Shown here piece by piece: positions 11,500 through 20,671 of a DNA stretch of 64,000 nucleotides. How positions within the stretch are numbered: position 1 is the stretch's first letter; the number at the start of each line of letters is the position of its first letter. This stretch comes from Ichthyophis bannanicus (Eukaryota > Chordata > Amphibia > Gymnophiona > Ichthyophiidae): assembly GCA_033557465.1 (NCBI GenBank), contig CM066033.1, positions 387,631,289-387,695,288 of the forward strand. The letters are read 5' to 3'. The position numbers and the translations under genes are program-made. The notes beneath the pieces are model-generated. The model had not been told where the DNA came from. It ran no database searches and saw only the letters and a list, made by a program, of their open reading frames with translations.

Positions 11500-11790
11500 G
11501 CAGCAACAAGTGTAGAATCCAGGCCCCACCTGCTGAAAAAATGAAGAACTGCGACACTGGACTGGCAGTGGCAAGTATGTAGCATGGGCCCCCAATTGCC
11601 AAAAAAATGAAGAGCTTGGAGAGTGCAGCTGCCACAGCAGGTGGGGAGCATAAGCCCCACCTGCAGGGTCTGCTCAAATATCTTAATTCTGTATTCTTCA
11701 GCAGTGCGAGTGCCTAGGCCCCACCTGCCAGAGCAATGAAGAGCTGGGAGAGTGAAGCAGCCATTGCAGGTGGGGTGCTCAGGCACTGCC
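11500..11790. repeat. Degenerate tandem repeat, unit about 65 bp
   Basis: The block GCCCCACCTGC, followed by AATGAAGAGCTGGGAGAGTG and a CAGC-rich end, recurs at about 11521, 11585, 11652 and 11717 with much divergence. It fills most of the space between the L2-A tail and the Tc1 element. The minus-strand ORFs across it are products of the repeat. Confidence 0.65.
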
Positions 11791-12150
11791 TGCTGAGGAA
11801 ATACTCGAGAGTGTCCAACAAGAAGATACAAATGGGGAGGAGGAGGAGAAGAAAGATAGGGAACTACAGTTGTGATCAACATTATTGGTACCCTTGCATT
11901 GTTGGTACCCTTTCATGTTGCAATACCCTTGCAACATTATTGGTACCCTTGCAACATTATTGATTCCCTTGCAATATCTTGAGAAATAATTGGAAATAAT
12001 CCAACTGTATGTCACCATAACATTTTAATAGTATCTTCAAAAAAAGTATACAAAAAAAAACAAAACACAGATGTCTGTGAAACTAACCCTAGTCATTTCT
12101 GAAGGGAAAAAAAACAACAAAATGACCTGGACAGATCAATGGCACATATA

Positions 12151-13030
12151 ATTTATTTATTTACAGTTCTTTTATACCGCGCTATTTGTCGTCAGTACGG
12201 TTTACAATGAACGAAGATACTCACATAAGCAACAAGCTGCAATGAGTTTACAAATAACAGGGCAAATAACCAGGAAGCAACATTGGGGAAACTTTGTACA
12301 TAGAGGTATAAACTATATACAGTAACAGGTTATTATTTACATTGTGTGCAGCGTGATACCGAACGTTACTGCGTATGTTGTGGGACTGGGTTGTGTTGGA
12401 GAGTCTGTGAGGGATCGTGGTGCTTGTAGACGTGTAGGAGGAAAAGTGATGCTTTAGGGCTTTTCTAAATTCCTTGAGGTCAGTGATTAATCTGACTGCT
12501 GGTGGAAGGTTGTTCCAGCATCTGGGGGCGTAGTATGCGAATGCTCTTTCTGTAGTTGTACGAGTACATCTTATGGATTCTGTCGGTATGGATAGGGTAT
12601 TGCACGCTGCTGATCTCCTTGATCTAATATTGGGGGTGTGATTGATGAGTGTTGAGATTGAGGGAGGGGCTATTTTCTTAATAGCTTTAAAGGTGGTGAT
12701 GAGGACTTTATATGCAATCCTGCAGTTTATAGGGAGCCAGTGTAGTTCCCTTAGGATGGGGGTTGAGTGGTCCCTCCTTGAAGCTCCATACAGGACATGG
12801 GCGGCAGCATTCATGGCTAGCTGTAGTGTATTTAGGGTGTTATTTGGGAGGCCATGGAGTATTATGTTTGCATAGTCAAAGTGGGGCAGGACTATAGCTT
12901 GGAATATAGTTTGGAAGTTGTTAAGGTCTAGCATGTTTTTCAGGTGTCAGAGGGTTCTAATCTTGAAGTAGATGATTTTTGCAGTGCGGTTTATATGTTC
13001 TTTGAAGTCCAGTCGATGATCCAGAGTTTC
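12151..13030 (-). mobile_element. L2-B fragment (RT C-terminus and 3' tail)
   Basis: A 5'-truncated L2 on the minus strand inside the Tc1. It begins in RT (TLDHRLDFKEHINRTAKI at 13026-12973) and has one frame change near 12940. It then stays open from 12934 to 12248 through the C-terminal domain (PHFDYANIILHGLP, RELHWLPINCRIAYKV, AFAYYAPRCWNNLPPAVR). It ends with an L2 tail at about 12151-12220 (GCGGTATAAAAGAACTG and AATAAATAA on the minus strand). The open frame of about 229 residues suggests a fairly recent insertion. I could not identify its TSD. Confidence 0.85.
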
Positions 13031-14040
13031 ACTAATATTTGGTTGCACAACCCCTTGGTAGCGATGACAACCTCTAAACATTTCGTGTAGCCATCTAGAA
13101 GTTTCATGCATCTGTCTGCTGGTAGTTTCTTCCACTCTTCAATTGCAATTTGTTCCAGCTCATGAATGTTTCCAGGATTCCTTTTACCAATGGCAGAATT
13201 CAGCTCTTTCCAAAGGTTCTCAATTGGATTGAGATCAAGACTCATTGCTGACCGATTGAAAACAGTCCATTTATTCTTTTTTAACCATTCTTTTGTACTT
13301 ATGGATAATTGTTTTTGGGTCATTGTCCTGCTGGAGGGCCCATGACCTTTGACCCAGATCTAGCTTTCTGACACTTGATAGCACATTTTGCTTCAAAATA
13401 CCTTGGTAGTCCTCTGACTTCACGATTCCTTTAATACATTCCAGCCCTACAGTTCCTGAGGCAGCAAAACAGCTCCACAACATTATGGAACCTCTATATT
13501 TAACTAGAGAAAGGGTGCTTTTTTCCTTATAAAGCTTCATTGCTTTGCCTGTAAATATATCACTCGTTTGCATTGCCAAAGAACTCAAGTTTGGTTTCAT
13601 CTGGCCACAGAACATTTTCCCAGAAGGATTGGGGCTTCTCAAGGTGATCAGGCATGCCTTTTATGTCTGGTCTTTGAACAGTGAGGTCCTCCTTGGCCTT
13701 TACCCATGAAGTCCTTCTTTGTTTAGTGCATGACACACGGTGCGGGTTGAAACCATCACTCCAGACTGCTCCAGGTCAGCCTTAAGCTCTTTAGATGTTG
13801 TACGTTGTGTTTTTCCAACAGTTTACTCTAACCTTCGAAGACCTCTTGGATTCATTTTCCTCGTCCCACCACGTCCTGGAGGTTATTGACAGTTCCATGA
13901 GCAGAAAACTTCTTAATAAGACTGTGAACTTTAGACACAGAATCCTAAGGTCTTTGAAGATGGCCTTGTACCCCTTTGAAATTTGATGTTTGGTGATAAT
14001 GGCTTTTCTGACTGTCTCAGGCAGCTCTCGTCTTCACCAT
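13031..14040 (-). pseudogene. Tc1 transposase, broken
   Basis: A DDE-type transposase of the Tc1 family. The start codon at 14040 begins MVKTRELPETVRKAII, a typical Tc1 helix-turn-helix N-terminus, which continues to about 13650 with breaks. The catalytic domain lies in 13642-13271 (KYRGSIMLWSCFAASGTVG, then the second Asp in LQQDNDPK) and 13323-13035 (DLNPIENLWKEL, third acidic residue). The pieces are in different frames, so the copy is dead. The C-terminal end is cut by the L2-B insertion. Confidence 0.9.
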
Positions 14041-14970
14041 TGTGACAATGGAACATGGCGTGAATGTGGCCATTTTAAACATTAAAGCTATCGTTCATTG
14101 ATTGATTCAAATCATGTGAGTACTGACAATTGATCACAGATGCATCTATTTTTACTGAAATGGGAATGTGGTGTTCTGTTCAAACTGATTTGAATCATTT
14201 ATAAGGGTGCCAATAATCAGGTCATCAAACATTAAAGATCAAAATGGGTTACCACCAAATATTACCAAAACAAAAAGTAACACCTATATATCAAATGACC
14301 ATACTCAAATTTCTAACTCAAGGATCAATACATTTTTTTGTTTTTTATTCATTTGTATTTTTATTGTTGGATCATTTGCCTCGAAAGGAAACCCTCTCTT
14401 GTAGCAAACCATTCTTTTTTCTCTTTATTAAAGGCAACAAAACTGTTCAAATACTAAACCTTAAAATCCAAGGAACCATGCAATCAGCAAGCCCTCAGTA
14501 TCACTTAACTTTTGTAACTGAACCACTGTTCAAAGGTGTACAGAGGTGTTTGCAAACTAGAGCCCGAGATTCCACTGAAATCCAATGGCAGCCAAAAAGG
14601 TGGAATGGAGGTTTTCAGTTTGTCATTCCATGTCTTCCAGCTAAAAAAAGGCAGAAGATGATGTCTCCTACTTCAACTATTGTAGCTCCCAGAAAGAATC
14701 GATTATTGCTCCACTAAGTCCAAATCATTAATAAACGCTAACACAACACAGCGCCATGTTTCCAGCTACTGTAAATTCACGGCTCTTTCTCAAGCGATTG
14801 CTCTGTTCCAGATTGATTTCTTGTGTCCTCTGAGCACTGCGATTCCCAAAAGCTCTATTCATGTGTGTATTCAGAAGCCGTTAATGATAGCTTATCAGAG
14901 AGGACAGAACATTGCTGATTTAGTAGTACATATCACAAGCTTTCAGGATAGTTTAAAATGGACTTGAGAA

Positions 14971-15007
14971 TTGGCATCTGGCGCTTTTATAAAGTGCCAG
15001 ATGCCAA
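14971..15007. repeat. 12-bp perfect hairpin in left Penelope arm
   Basis: TTGGCATCTGGC at 14971-14982 is followed by its exact inverse GCCAGATGCCAA at 14996-15007 with a 13-nt spacer. Each half also matches the right arm (15800-15822), so the hairpin marks the point where two opposite-facing copies meet. Confidence 0.9.
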
Positions 15008-15157
15008 TCCTCAAATCAATCAAGCAAATCATGATTTAATTGCTAATTCAGTTGTTAGTTCAATAAGGGAACACCACTGCCTCCAAAAACAACTATGTAT
15101 CGTTCTATACTTCATAGAATGAGAGCATTCATTACTGCATACCTGCTCTGAAGACTG

Positions 15158-15585
15158 ATGAAATCAGACGAGATATATGGTTTATATGAATTACAGACCA
15201 TGATTAACCCTGAATGGATGGATACTACCACCAATCTTGTTTATAAAGCACATTATAGAACTTCTTGTTTGATTGCATTTGTGGTCTCTCTCATTTTATG
15301 TCCATGTCAGATGAAATACATTGGAAAGACATCTCACCCAATGAAACTGCAACTTCAGGAACATCGCTGTAGATTAAACTTGAAAGTGCTGTTATCAGCT
15401 CAGATAGTAGCTCATTGTGTTGAATTGGGCCATACATTTCAAGAGTTGAAATGGTGAATAATAGATCATGTCCCATTAAGTCCGAGAGATGAGGATCGTT
15501 TGGTGCGGTTACAGTACAAGGAGCAATCGTGGATTTTCAAGCTACATGTGATGACACCTCAGGGGTTAAATTCAGACATTGATTG
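15158..15585 (+). pseudogene. GIY-YIG endonuclease fragment of Penelope-like element
   Basis: The frame 15158-15457 contains MKYIGKTSHPMKLQLQEHR, the YIG half of a GIY-YIG nuclease with its downstream arginine and EH block, then VAHCVELGHTFQELKW. After a frame change near 15457 the C-terminus continues to about 15585 (DEDRLVRLQYKEQSWIF, then GLN), the usual end of Penelope-like ORFs. The family uses this nuclease to cut target DNA. The RT that should precede it is lost and the frame is broken, so it is a pseudogene. Confidence 0.8.
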
Positions 15586-17354
15586 ATGGAGCCCATTATA
15601 GTTGGTCACAATTGGGGGTGCAATTCACAGAAACCATATATCTCATCTGATTTCATCGGTCTTCAGATTAGGTATGCAGTAATGAATAGTTTCATTCTAC
15701 AAGATACAGAAAGATACGTAGTTGTTTTAGGAGGCAGCGGTGTCCCCTTTTTGAACAACTGAATTAGCAATTAAATCATTATTTGCTTGACTGACTTGAG
15801 GACTGGCATCTGGCGCTTTATAAAAAGAGTACCTTGCTCATTTTGGGAATCACAATGCTCAGAAGACATCAATCTGGAACAGAGCAATCGCTTGAGAAAG
15901 AGACGTGAATTTACAGTAGCTGAAAACATGGCACTGTGTTGCATTAGCATTTATTAATGATTTGGACTTAGTGGAGCAGTACTTGATCCTTTCTGGGGGC
16001 ATCTTCTTCTGCCCATTTTCAGCTGGAAGACATGGAATGACAAACTGAAAACCCCCATTCCACCTTTTTGCTGCCACTGGATCCCAGTGGAATCACGGGC
16101 TCGAGTTTGCAAACACTTCTGAACACCTTTGAACAGTGGTTCAGTCACAAAAAAAGTGATACTGAGGGCTTGCTGACTGCATGGTTCCTTGGATTTTAGG
16201 TTTAGATTTTGAACAGTTTTGTTTCTCTTAATAAGAAGAAAAAAAAGAGGAGGGTTTGCTACAAGAAAGGGTTTCCTCTCAAGGCAAATGATCTGACAAT
16301 AAAAAACAAATTAATAAAAACCAAAAAAGTGCATTGATCCTTGGGTTAGAGATTTGAGTAGGGTCATATGATATATAGGTGTTACTTTTGTTTTGGTAAT
16401 AATCAGGTCATGGCAATGCCCCAGTTTTCATACTATTTCCTTTTTTAATTAGTCTCATTTTATTTGATTCTTTTATGTGTCAAATATGTGTACTGTCACA
16501 CCCTGGGCCGCCTGTAGCGTTAGCGTACTGGTTGGGCTGCAGGGGGACCTTTTATTGAAAGGTTGTAGTTGGGCTCCTTTTCAATAAGGTAGGTGAGGCA
16601 CAAATGGTTAAGGTCAAGACAGGGTTTTATTTCCCCTCCCGGGGACGGATTCCAAACACAGGTAATAAAGAAACATAAGCCATACACTCTGGCAAAAAGG
16701 ATAGGATAAAGTAAAGTCTTGTACTTTTAAAAAGGCAGTTAAATTATTTCCACAACTATATCTCTTCAGCACAGTGAAACCACATCACTTAATACAGCCA
16801 ATGAACAGTCCATCTGATTGTCAGATGATTCTGTTTCTGGTGGATCAATTACACAGGTACACTACCAAAAAACTGCCTCCAGTTTTGCAACTGATTCCTA
16901 TAGATTTTGGGGTGCTGAATCTAGGAAAAATAGCCAAAATGTTCCATCACGTCACGTTTTCTTGCAAAATTAGATTTCTTACCCATATAAGGAATGTTCA
17001 CATAATTTCTTTTTAGCCGACTGCAGTTTATTTTCTTGGCCCAAAATAGAGGTTGTAATGGTTAACTAACTAGAAACACTCCCTCATGATATTTTAGAGT
17101 GTTTTGTATTCATTTTATACATTAACAGGACAATTGGGAGGCGGGGGGCTAAATCCAGTACTCGCGCTGGCGCATGTTCTTTCCTGTTCGCCTCGTTCGC
17201 CCGCTCGCTCAAACACGGTGGTTGCGACATGAACGTTCCTGTCAAATTTCAGTTTCTTGCAAGTTCATTATTACCTTTTGCTTGCTCAGTCGTAATCCAG
17301 CTTTATTCCGAAGTGGTTCACTACAGTTGTAGTTTGCAGTGCTGTGTATTTGTG

Positions 17355-19082
17355 ATGGCTCACAGAGCCAGAGGTTGCGTCAACTCTCCGGACAGTTTTT
17401 GTTTTATTTGTGGGGAATATACCGTGAAAAAGCGGCAGAGGAACATTTCTGCATTTATTAAAAAAGTATATTTCGCCTATTTCGGTTTGAAGTTAGGCGA
17501 TCAAGACAAACCGTGGGCTCCTCACAAAGTGTGCAAGACATGTGAGGAAGATCTACGCTTATGGATGAAAGGTAAAAAACAAGCATTTCGTTTCGGAATA
17601 CCTATGATGTGGCGTGAACAAAGAGACCACAGCAGTGACTGCTATTTTTGCTCTTGCATTGTGAAGGGATACAACTTAAAAAATAAGAACGTAATAAGTT
17701 ACCCCAACCTTCCCTCAGCAATTAGGCCTATGCCTCATAGCAACGAAGTACCTGTGCCTGAACCACCAAAATCTTTGGATCATATTTGTGTGGACGGTTC
17801 TGATCATGATGAGACTCATCAGATGGCTTTTCCCGATGAGTCCAGTACTTCCGAGTTTGAAACTGAACCAGATCCGAAACCTGAACTTTTCTCTCAAGCT
17901 GAATTGAATGATTTAGTCCGGGATTTAGGACTCCCAAAAGATGCTGCCCAACTGCTAGGTTCTCGGCTTAAACAGAAAAATCTATTGTCACCAGGAACAA
18001 CTTTTTATTGGTACCGCAACCGCGAGACACAATTTTTGAAGTATTTCAGCAAAGAGGAAGATTTGGTATTTTGCAACGATATATACGGAGTGATGGAAAA
18101 GTTTAAACTCAAGTATGATCCTGCTGAATGGCGGCTGTTCATTGATTCGTCAAAAGACAGCATAAAAGGTGTTCTTCTTCATAATGGCAACACATTCGCT
18201 TCAGTTCCTATTGCTCACTCTGTTATTCTCCAAGAAAAATACGAGAATTTGGCCCTGATTCTTCAGAAGATTAGTTATGATGAGCATAAGTGGATGATTT
18301 GTGGAGACTTTAAAATTCTATCCATGCTATTAGGGCAGCAATCCGGTTTCACCAAATATCCCTGCTTCCTTTGCTTGTGGGATAGCCGGGCCCACGACCT
18401 ACACTGGGGGAAAAAAGACTGGCCAATTCGGGAGTATTTGAGACCTGGTGAGAAAAATGTTCTTCATGAGAGCTTGGTACCTCGTGATAAAATTCTATTA
18501 CCACCTCTCCACATTAAGTTGGGTCTCATTAAGCAATTCATCAAGTCCCTTCCAAAAGATGGTGAGTGCTTTCGGTACCTTTGCTCAAAGTTCCACCGAC
18601 TTTCTGAAGCAAAGCTAAAGGAAGGAGTGTTTGTTGGCCCTGATATAAGGAAACTCATTTCAGATGGAGCATTCGCTGAAACGATGTCTGAGAAGGAAAA
18701 AGAAGCCTGGGATTCCTTCAAGGATGTTGTTCTCAAATTCTTGGGGAACAGGCGGGATGAGAACTATAAGGATATTGTTGCCAGGATGCTCAATGCCTTC
18801 AAAGAACAAGGCTGTAACATGAGCCTGAAAGTCCATTTCTTGCACTCCCATGTGAACTACTTTCCCGAAAACATGGGGGCGTACAGTGAAGAACAAGGTG
18901 AAAGGTTTCACCAGGACATCAAGGACGCAGAGAGAAGGTACCAAGGAAGATGGAACACCACTATGATGGCTGATTTCTGCTGGTTGCTGCTGCGGGAAAC
19001 CCCAGATGAAAAATACGCCAAGCAGCGCACCAAGAGAAGCATTCGGGGGAAGAAGAAACGGGCCCACCAGGAGACTGATTGA
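17355..19082 (+). CDS. Intact transposase-like protein, 575 residues
   Basis: I favour the Met at 17355 (MAHRARGCVNSPDSF) over the upstream in-frame Met at 17229, because the added 42 residues look like translated leader. Residues 16-63 have two CxxC pairs (CFIC, CKTC) about 41 residues apart, like a treble-clef or ZAD-type zinc module. C96 and C99 form another pair. Residues 185-215 (LNDLVRDLGLPKDAAQLLGS) look like a helical linker. Candidate catalytic acids are D264 (FIDSS), D318 (CGDFK) and E513 or E516 (EEQGERFHQD). A CFLC pair at 337-340 and PPLHIKLGL at 383-391 lie between them. A basic tail (KRSIRGKKKRAH) could act as a nuclear signal. I recall similar unnamed proteins from many animal genomes. 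No stop or frameshift is seen. Confidence 0.8.
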   Translation: MAHRARGCVNSPDSFCFICGEYTVKKRQRNISAFIKKVYFAYFGLKLGDQDKPWAPHKVCKTCEEDLRLWMKGKKQAFRFGIPMMWREQRDHSSDCYFCSCIVKGYNLKNKNVISYPNLPSAIRPMPHSNEVPVPEPPKSLDHICVDGSDHDETHQMAFPDESSTSEFETEPDPKPELFSQAELNDLVRDLGLPKDAAQLLGSRLKQKNLLSPGTTFYWYRNRETQFLKYFSKEEDLVFCNDIYGVMEKFKLKYDPAEWRLFIDSSKDSIKGVLLHNGNTFASVPIAHSVILQEKYENLALILQKISYDEHKWMICGDFKILSMLLGQQSGFTKYPCFLCLWDSRAHDLHWGKKDWPIREYLRPGEKNVLHESLVPRDKILLPPLHIKLGLIKQFIKSLPKDGECFRYLCSKFHRLSEAKLKEGVFVGPDIRKLISDGAFAETMSEKEKEAWDSFKDVVLKFLGNRRDENYKDIVARMLNAFKEQGCNMSLKVHFLHSHVNYFPENMGAYSEEQGERFHQDIKDAERRYQGRWNTTMMADFCWLLLRETPDEKYAKQRTKRSIRGKKKRAHQETD

Positions 19083-19144
19083 CCCAAGAATGACTTTAAA
19101 ATCTAAACTGTGTTGACAAATATCGTGTTTTTACTAAACTTTGA

Positions 19145-19150
19145 AATAAA
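19145..19150 (+). promoter_or_regulatory. Polyadenylation signal of the DNA transposon
   Basis: AATAAA lies 62 bp after the transposase stop codon and inside the element. Confidence 0.6.
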
Positions 19151-19751
19151 AATTTGCTAGTTATTACCACAGTGTCGGATCTCATTTATTAGAATTTTAT
19201 TTTCACACCATCGGGTGTTTGTCTTCATGTATTGCAATGGTGCGGTTTGCGTTTTCTATTCTTACATACATACCTGTACAACATTTTTTGCACATTTCTT
19301 TGCTTTGCTTTGTGTCTAACCTCGCTCTTATATGCTCAATATTTGTGCACATGTATGTGGCTGTTTTAAGTGCAGACAATTTTGCTACCATCACAGTGTG
19401 TTTTGTTGACATTACTCTATTCTTATGTGCTGCCTTGTTACAATTTTCTTTATTCTTATTTGAATAACTACTAAACAATTAGTATAAAGAATTCATCCAA
19501 GAAACTTTTATCTCGATCGCACTCAATCTGAAACGTTCACCTCAAACTGCTAACCCAATGTAGCAAAAAATCTGTACGTGATGGAGCAAATTGGTTACCA
19601 GATTTGGATTCAGCGCACCAAAAAACGTAAAAATCAATCGAAACATTAGAGGCAGTTTAAAAAAAAATTTTTTTAGTGTACCTGTGTTATCATTGATTCA
19701 ATCTGACTATCATCTGTACCACTCTGCTGCTGCCTATAGAGTGTTGGCAGA

Positions 19752-20429
19752 TTATTTTCCTCTGCCAGCTCCCGTGACCTCCCCTACTATCGCCTCTAGC
19801 AGGTAAGGGTCTGTATCACCATATCTTGGCATATAATTATAATGAGAGTTATGTCCCTTATAACTCCTACGTGAGAAAGCCTTGTATCCAGCTTTACATT
19901 GGCTAATTGGCCTACCTTCAGGGTTTGAGGCAAGAGAAAGTCTGTGCACTGCTCCTTTTAGAAGGGTTTTAAACCTTAGAGGCTTTTCTCTACGTTCAGG
20001 CTGCTCAGCACTCTCTTCCAACATACAAATGTCTGGCACCGTATATTCTCCCTTTCTTGAAGCTTGCAAATACTTTCCAGTTATCCTGACTGGTACTTTC
20101 TCCTTGTGAATGCCTTCACCATAAGGAATAGGTTTTGAGGTTTGGTTAAAAGGTTTCTGTGCCTTTCTCCTCCAATTAACTCTATTAGCTGTTAGCTGCC
20201 TTTCTCTTTCCCATTCAGAATCAGAGTCACACACGTGAGTTTTCCTACCAGCCCAGGGCAGACGTTGCTTTCCAGATTCAGACCTCAGCTTGCACCCAGA
20301 CTCCAGCTGGTTCTGATTCACCACGTCTTTCCTGCTTCCTGTTGCTGGCTTCTCTGAATTCTCTGAGCTGCTTTCTCTGGAGCTACCGAAGCCAAAGCTC
20401 CTGCTCCTCTTACTGTCACTGCTGCTCAC
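19752..20429 (-). CDS. ORF inside Gypsy LTR (left copy), unknown function
   Basis: I do not recognise this protein. It is a 225-residue frame lying wholly inside the 3' LTR. The N-terminus is rich in Ser and Arg (RSRSFGFGSSRESSSENSEK). The middle is basic (NRVNWRRKAQKPFNQTSK), followed by a KEKVPVRITGKYLQ block and a C-terminal part with HNSHYNYMPRYGDTDPYLLE. The other LTR carries the same protein in two touching frames. Here the last portion is lost through a small indel near 19790, so the ancestral frame was longer, about 275 residues. Preservation in both LTRs hints at a coding role, but recent duplication of the LTR during integration explains their similarity equally well. Confidence 0.45.
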   Translation of the reverse strand: MSSSDSKRSRSFGFGSSRESSSENSEKPATGSRKDVVNQNQLESGCKLRSESGKQRLPWAGRKTHVCDSDSEWERERQLTANRVNWRRKAQKPFNQTSKPIPYGEGIHKEKVPVRITGKYLQASRKGEYTVPDICMLEESAEQPERREKPLRFKTLLKGAVHRLSLASNPEGRPISQCKAGYKAFSRRSYKGHNSHYNYMPRYGDTDPYLLEAIVGEVTGAGRGK

Positions 20430-20671
20430 TAACTCTAGTGAACGTCCCTTATACGTTTGCTGAGGCTCTAATCCAGCCCTTCCCCCTCCCAGGTGAAAGC
20501 TATTAGAGCTATGAGCTGGGGATTGCTTATCAGCTGTGCGGGGTTCTTTCCCTCGTGGCTGGGAATGTTTGTGTTGCTCTTGGCAACTGGGTGTCCTGAT
20601 CCTTCCTGCTAGAAACAGCCCTATTGCTCATAGGTTCCTCTGTTTTTCTATCACAGGATATCTTTTCCCCA

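Larger units (their letters stand above)
14226..16397 (+). mobile_element. Penelope-like element with inverted-repeat arms
   Basis: The element is flanked by a 14-bp TSD, AATAATCAGGTCAT, at 14212-14225 and 16398-16411, inside the Tc1 right terminal repeat. The centre holds a GIY-YIG endonuclease fragment. The two sides are inverted copies of each other: the left arm 14261-15183 pairs with the right arm 15631-16400 along nearly its whole length. The left arm is longer because it carries about 150 extra bases at 14850-15000, including a plus-strand piece that reads like a Penelope linker (PLMIAYQRGQNIADLVV). The RT core is absent. Inverted partial copies are a known Penelope habit. Confidence 0.8.
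11867..16420 (-). mobile_element. Tc1-type transposon with nested L2 and Penelope elements
   Basis: A Tc1/mariner transposon read on the minus strand. The left terminal repeat starts CAGTTGTGATCAACATTATT at 11867 behind a TA dinucleotide. The right terminal repeat is at 14203-14225 and continues at 16412-16420 (GGTGCC, AATAATCAGGTCAT, then GGCAATG), because a Penelope-like element landed in it with a 14-bp TSD. An L2 fragment (12151-13030) interrupts the transposase 3' flank. Subtracting both leaves about 1.5 kb, the normal Tc1 length. The outermost right end is degenerate and its last bases are uncertain. Confidence 0.85.
16852..19686 (+). mobile_element. Intact DNA transposon, TTA target duplication, superfamily uncertain
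   Basis: A 2835-bp element inserted in the Gypsy LTR. The termini are perfect inverted repeats, CACAGGTACACTA at 16852-16864 and TAGTGTACCTGTG at 19674-19686. Similarity extends inward to an AAACTGCCTC block at both ends. The TSD is TTA (16849-16851, 19687-19689), and the undisturbed second LTR supplies the empty site (GGATCAATTATCATTG). A GC-rich CpG-containing stretch at 17140-17228 may be the promoter. One intact transposase-like gene and an AATAAA signal follow. CACAG termini with a 3-bp duplication would fit a CMC-type (EnSpm/Chapaev) transposon, but I cannot confirm this. Confidence 0.9.

Noticed and set aside
15149..15175. Possible hammerhead ribozyme core (CTGATGA) in the Penelope arm
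   Set aside because: Penelope-like elements can carry hammerheads, but here CTGAT-GAA-ATCAG is a simple hairpin, the GAAA box is missing (GAGA), and the other arm has CCGATGA.
19203..19478. 91-residue minus-strand ORF downstream of the DNA transposon gene
   Set aside because: It lies within the element but shows no domain, and its Lys/Thr-rich composition follows local base content.
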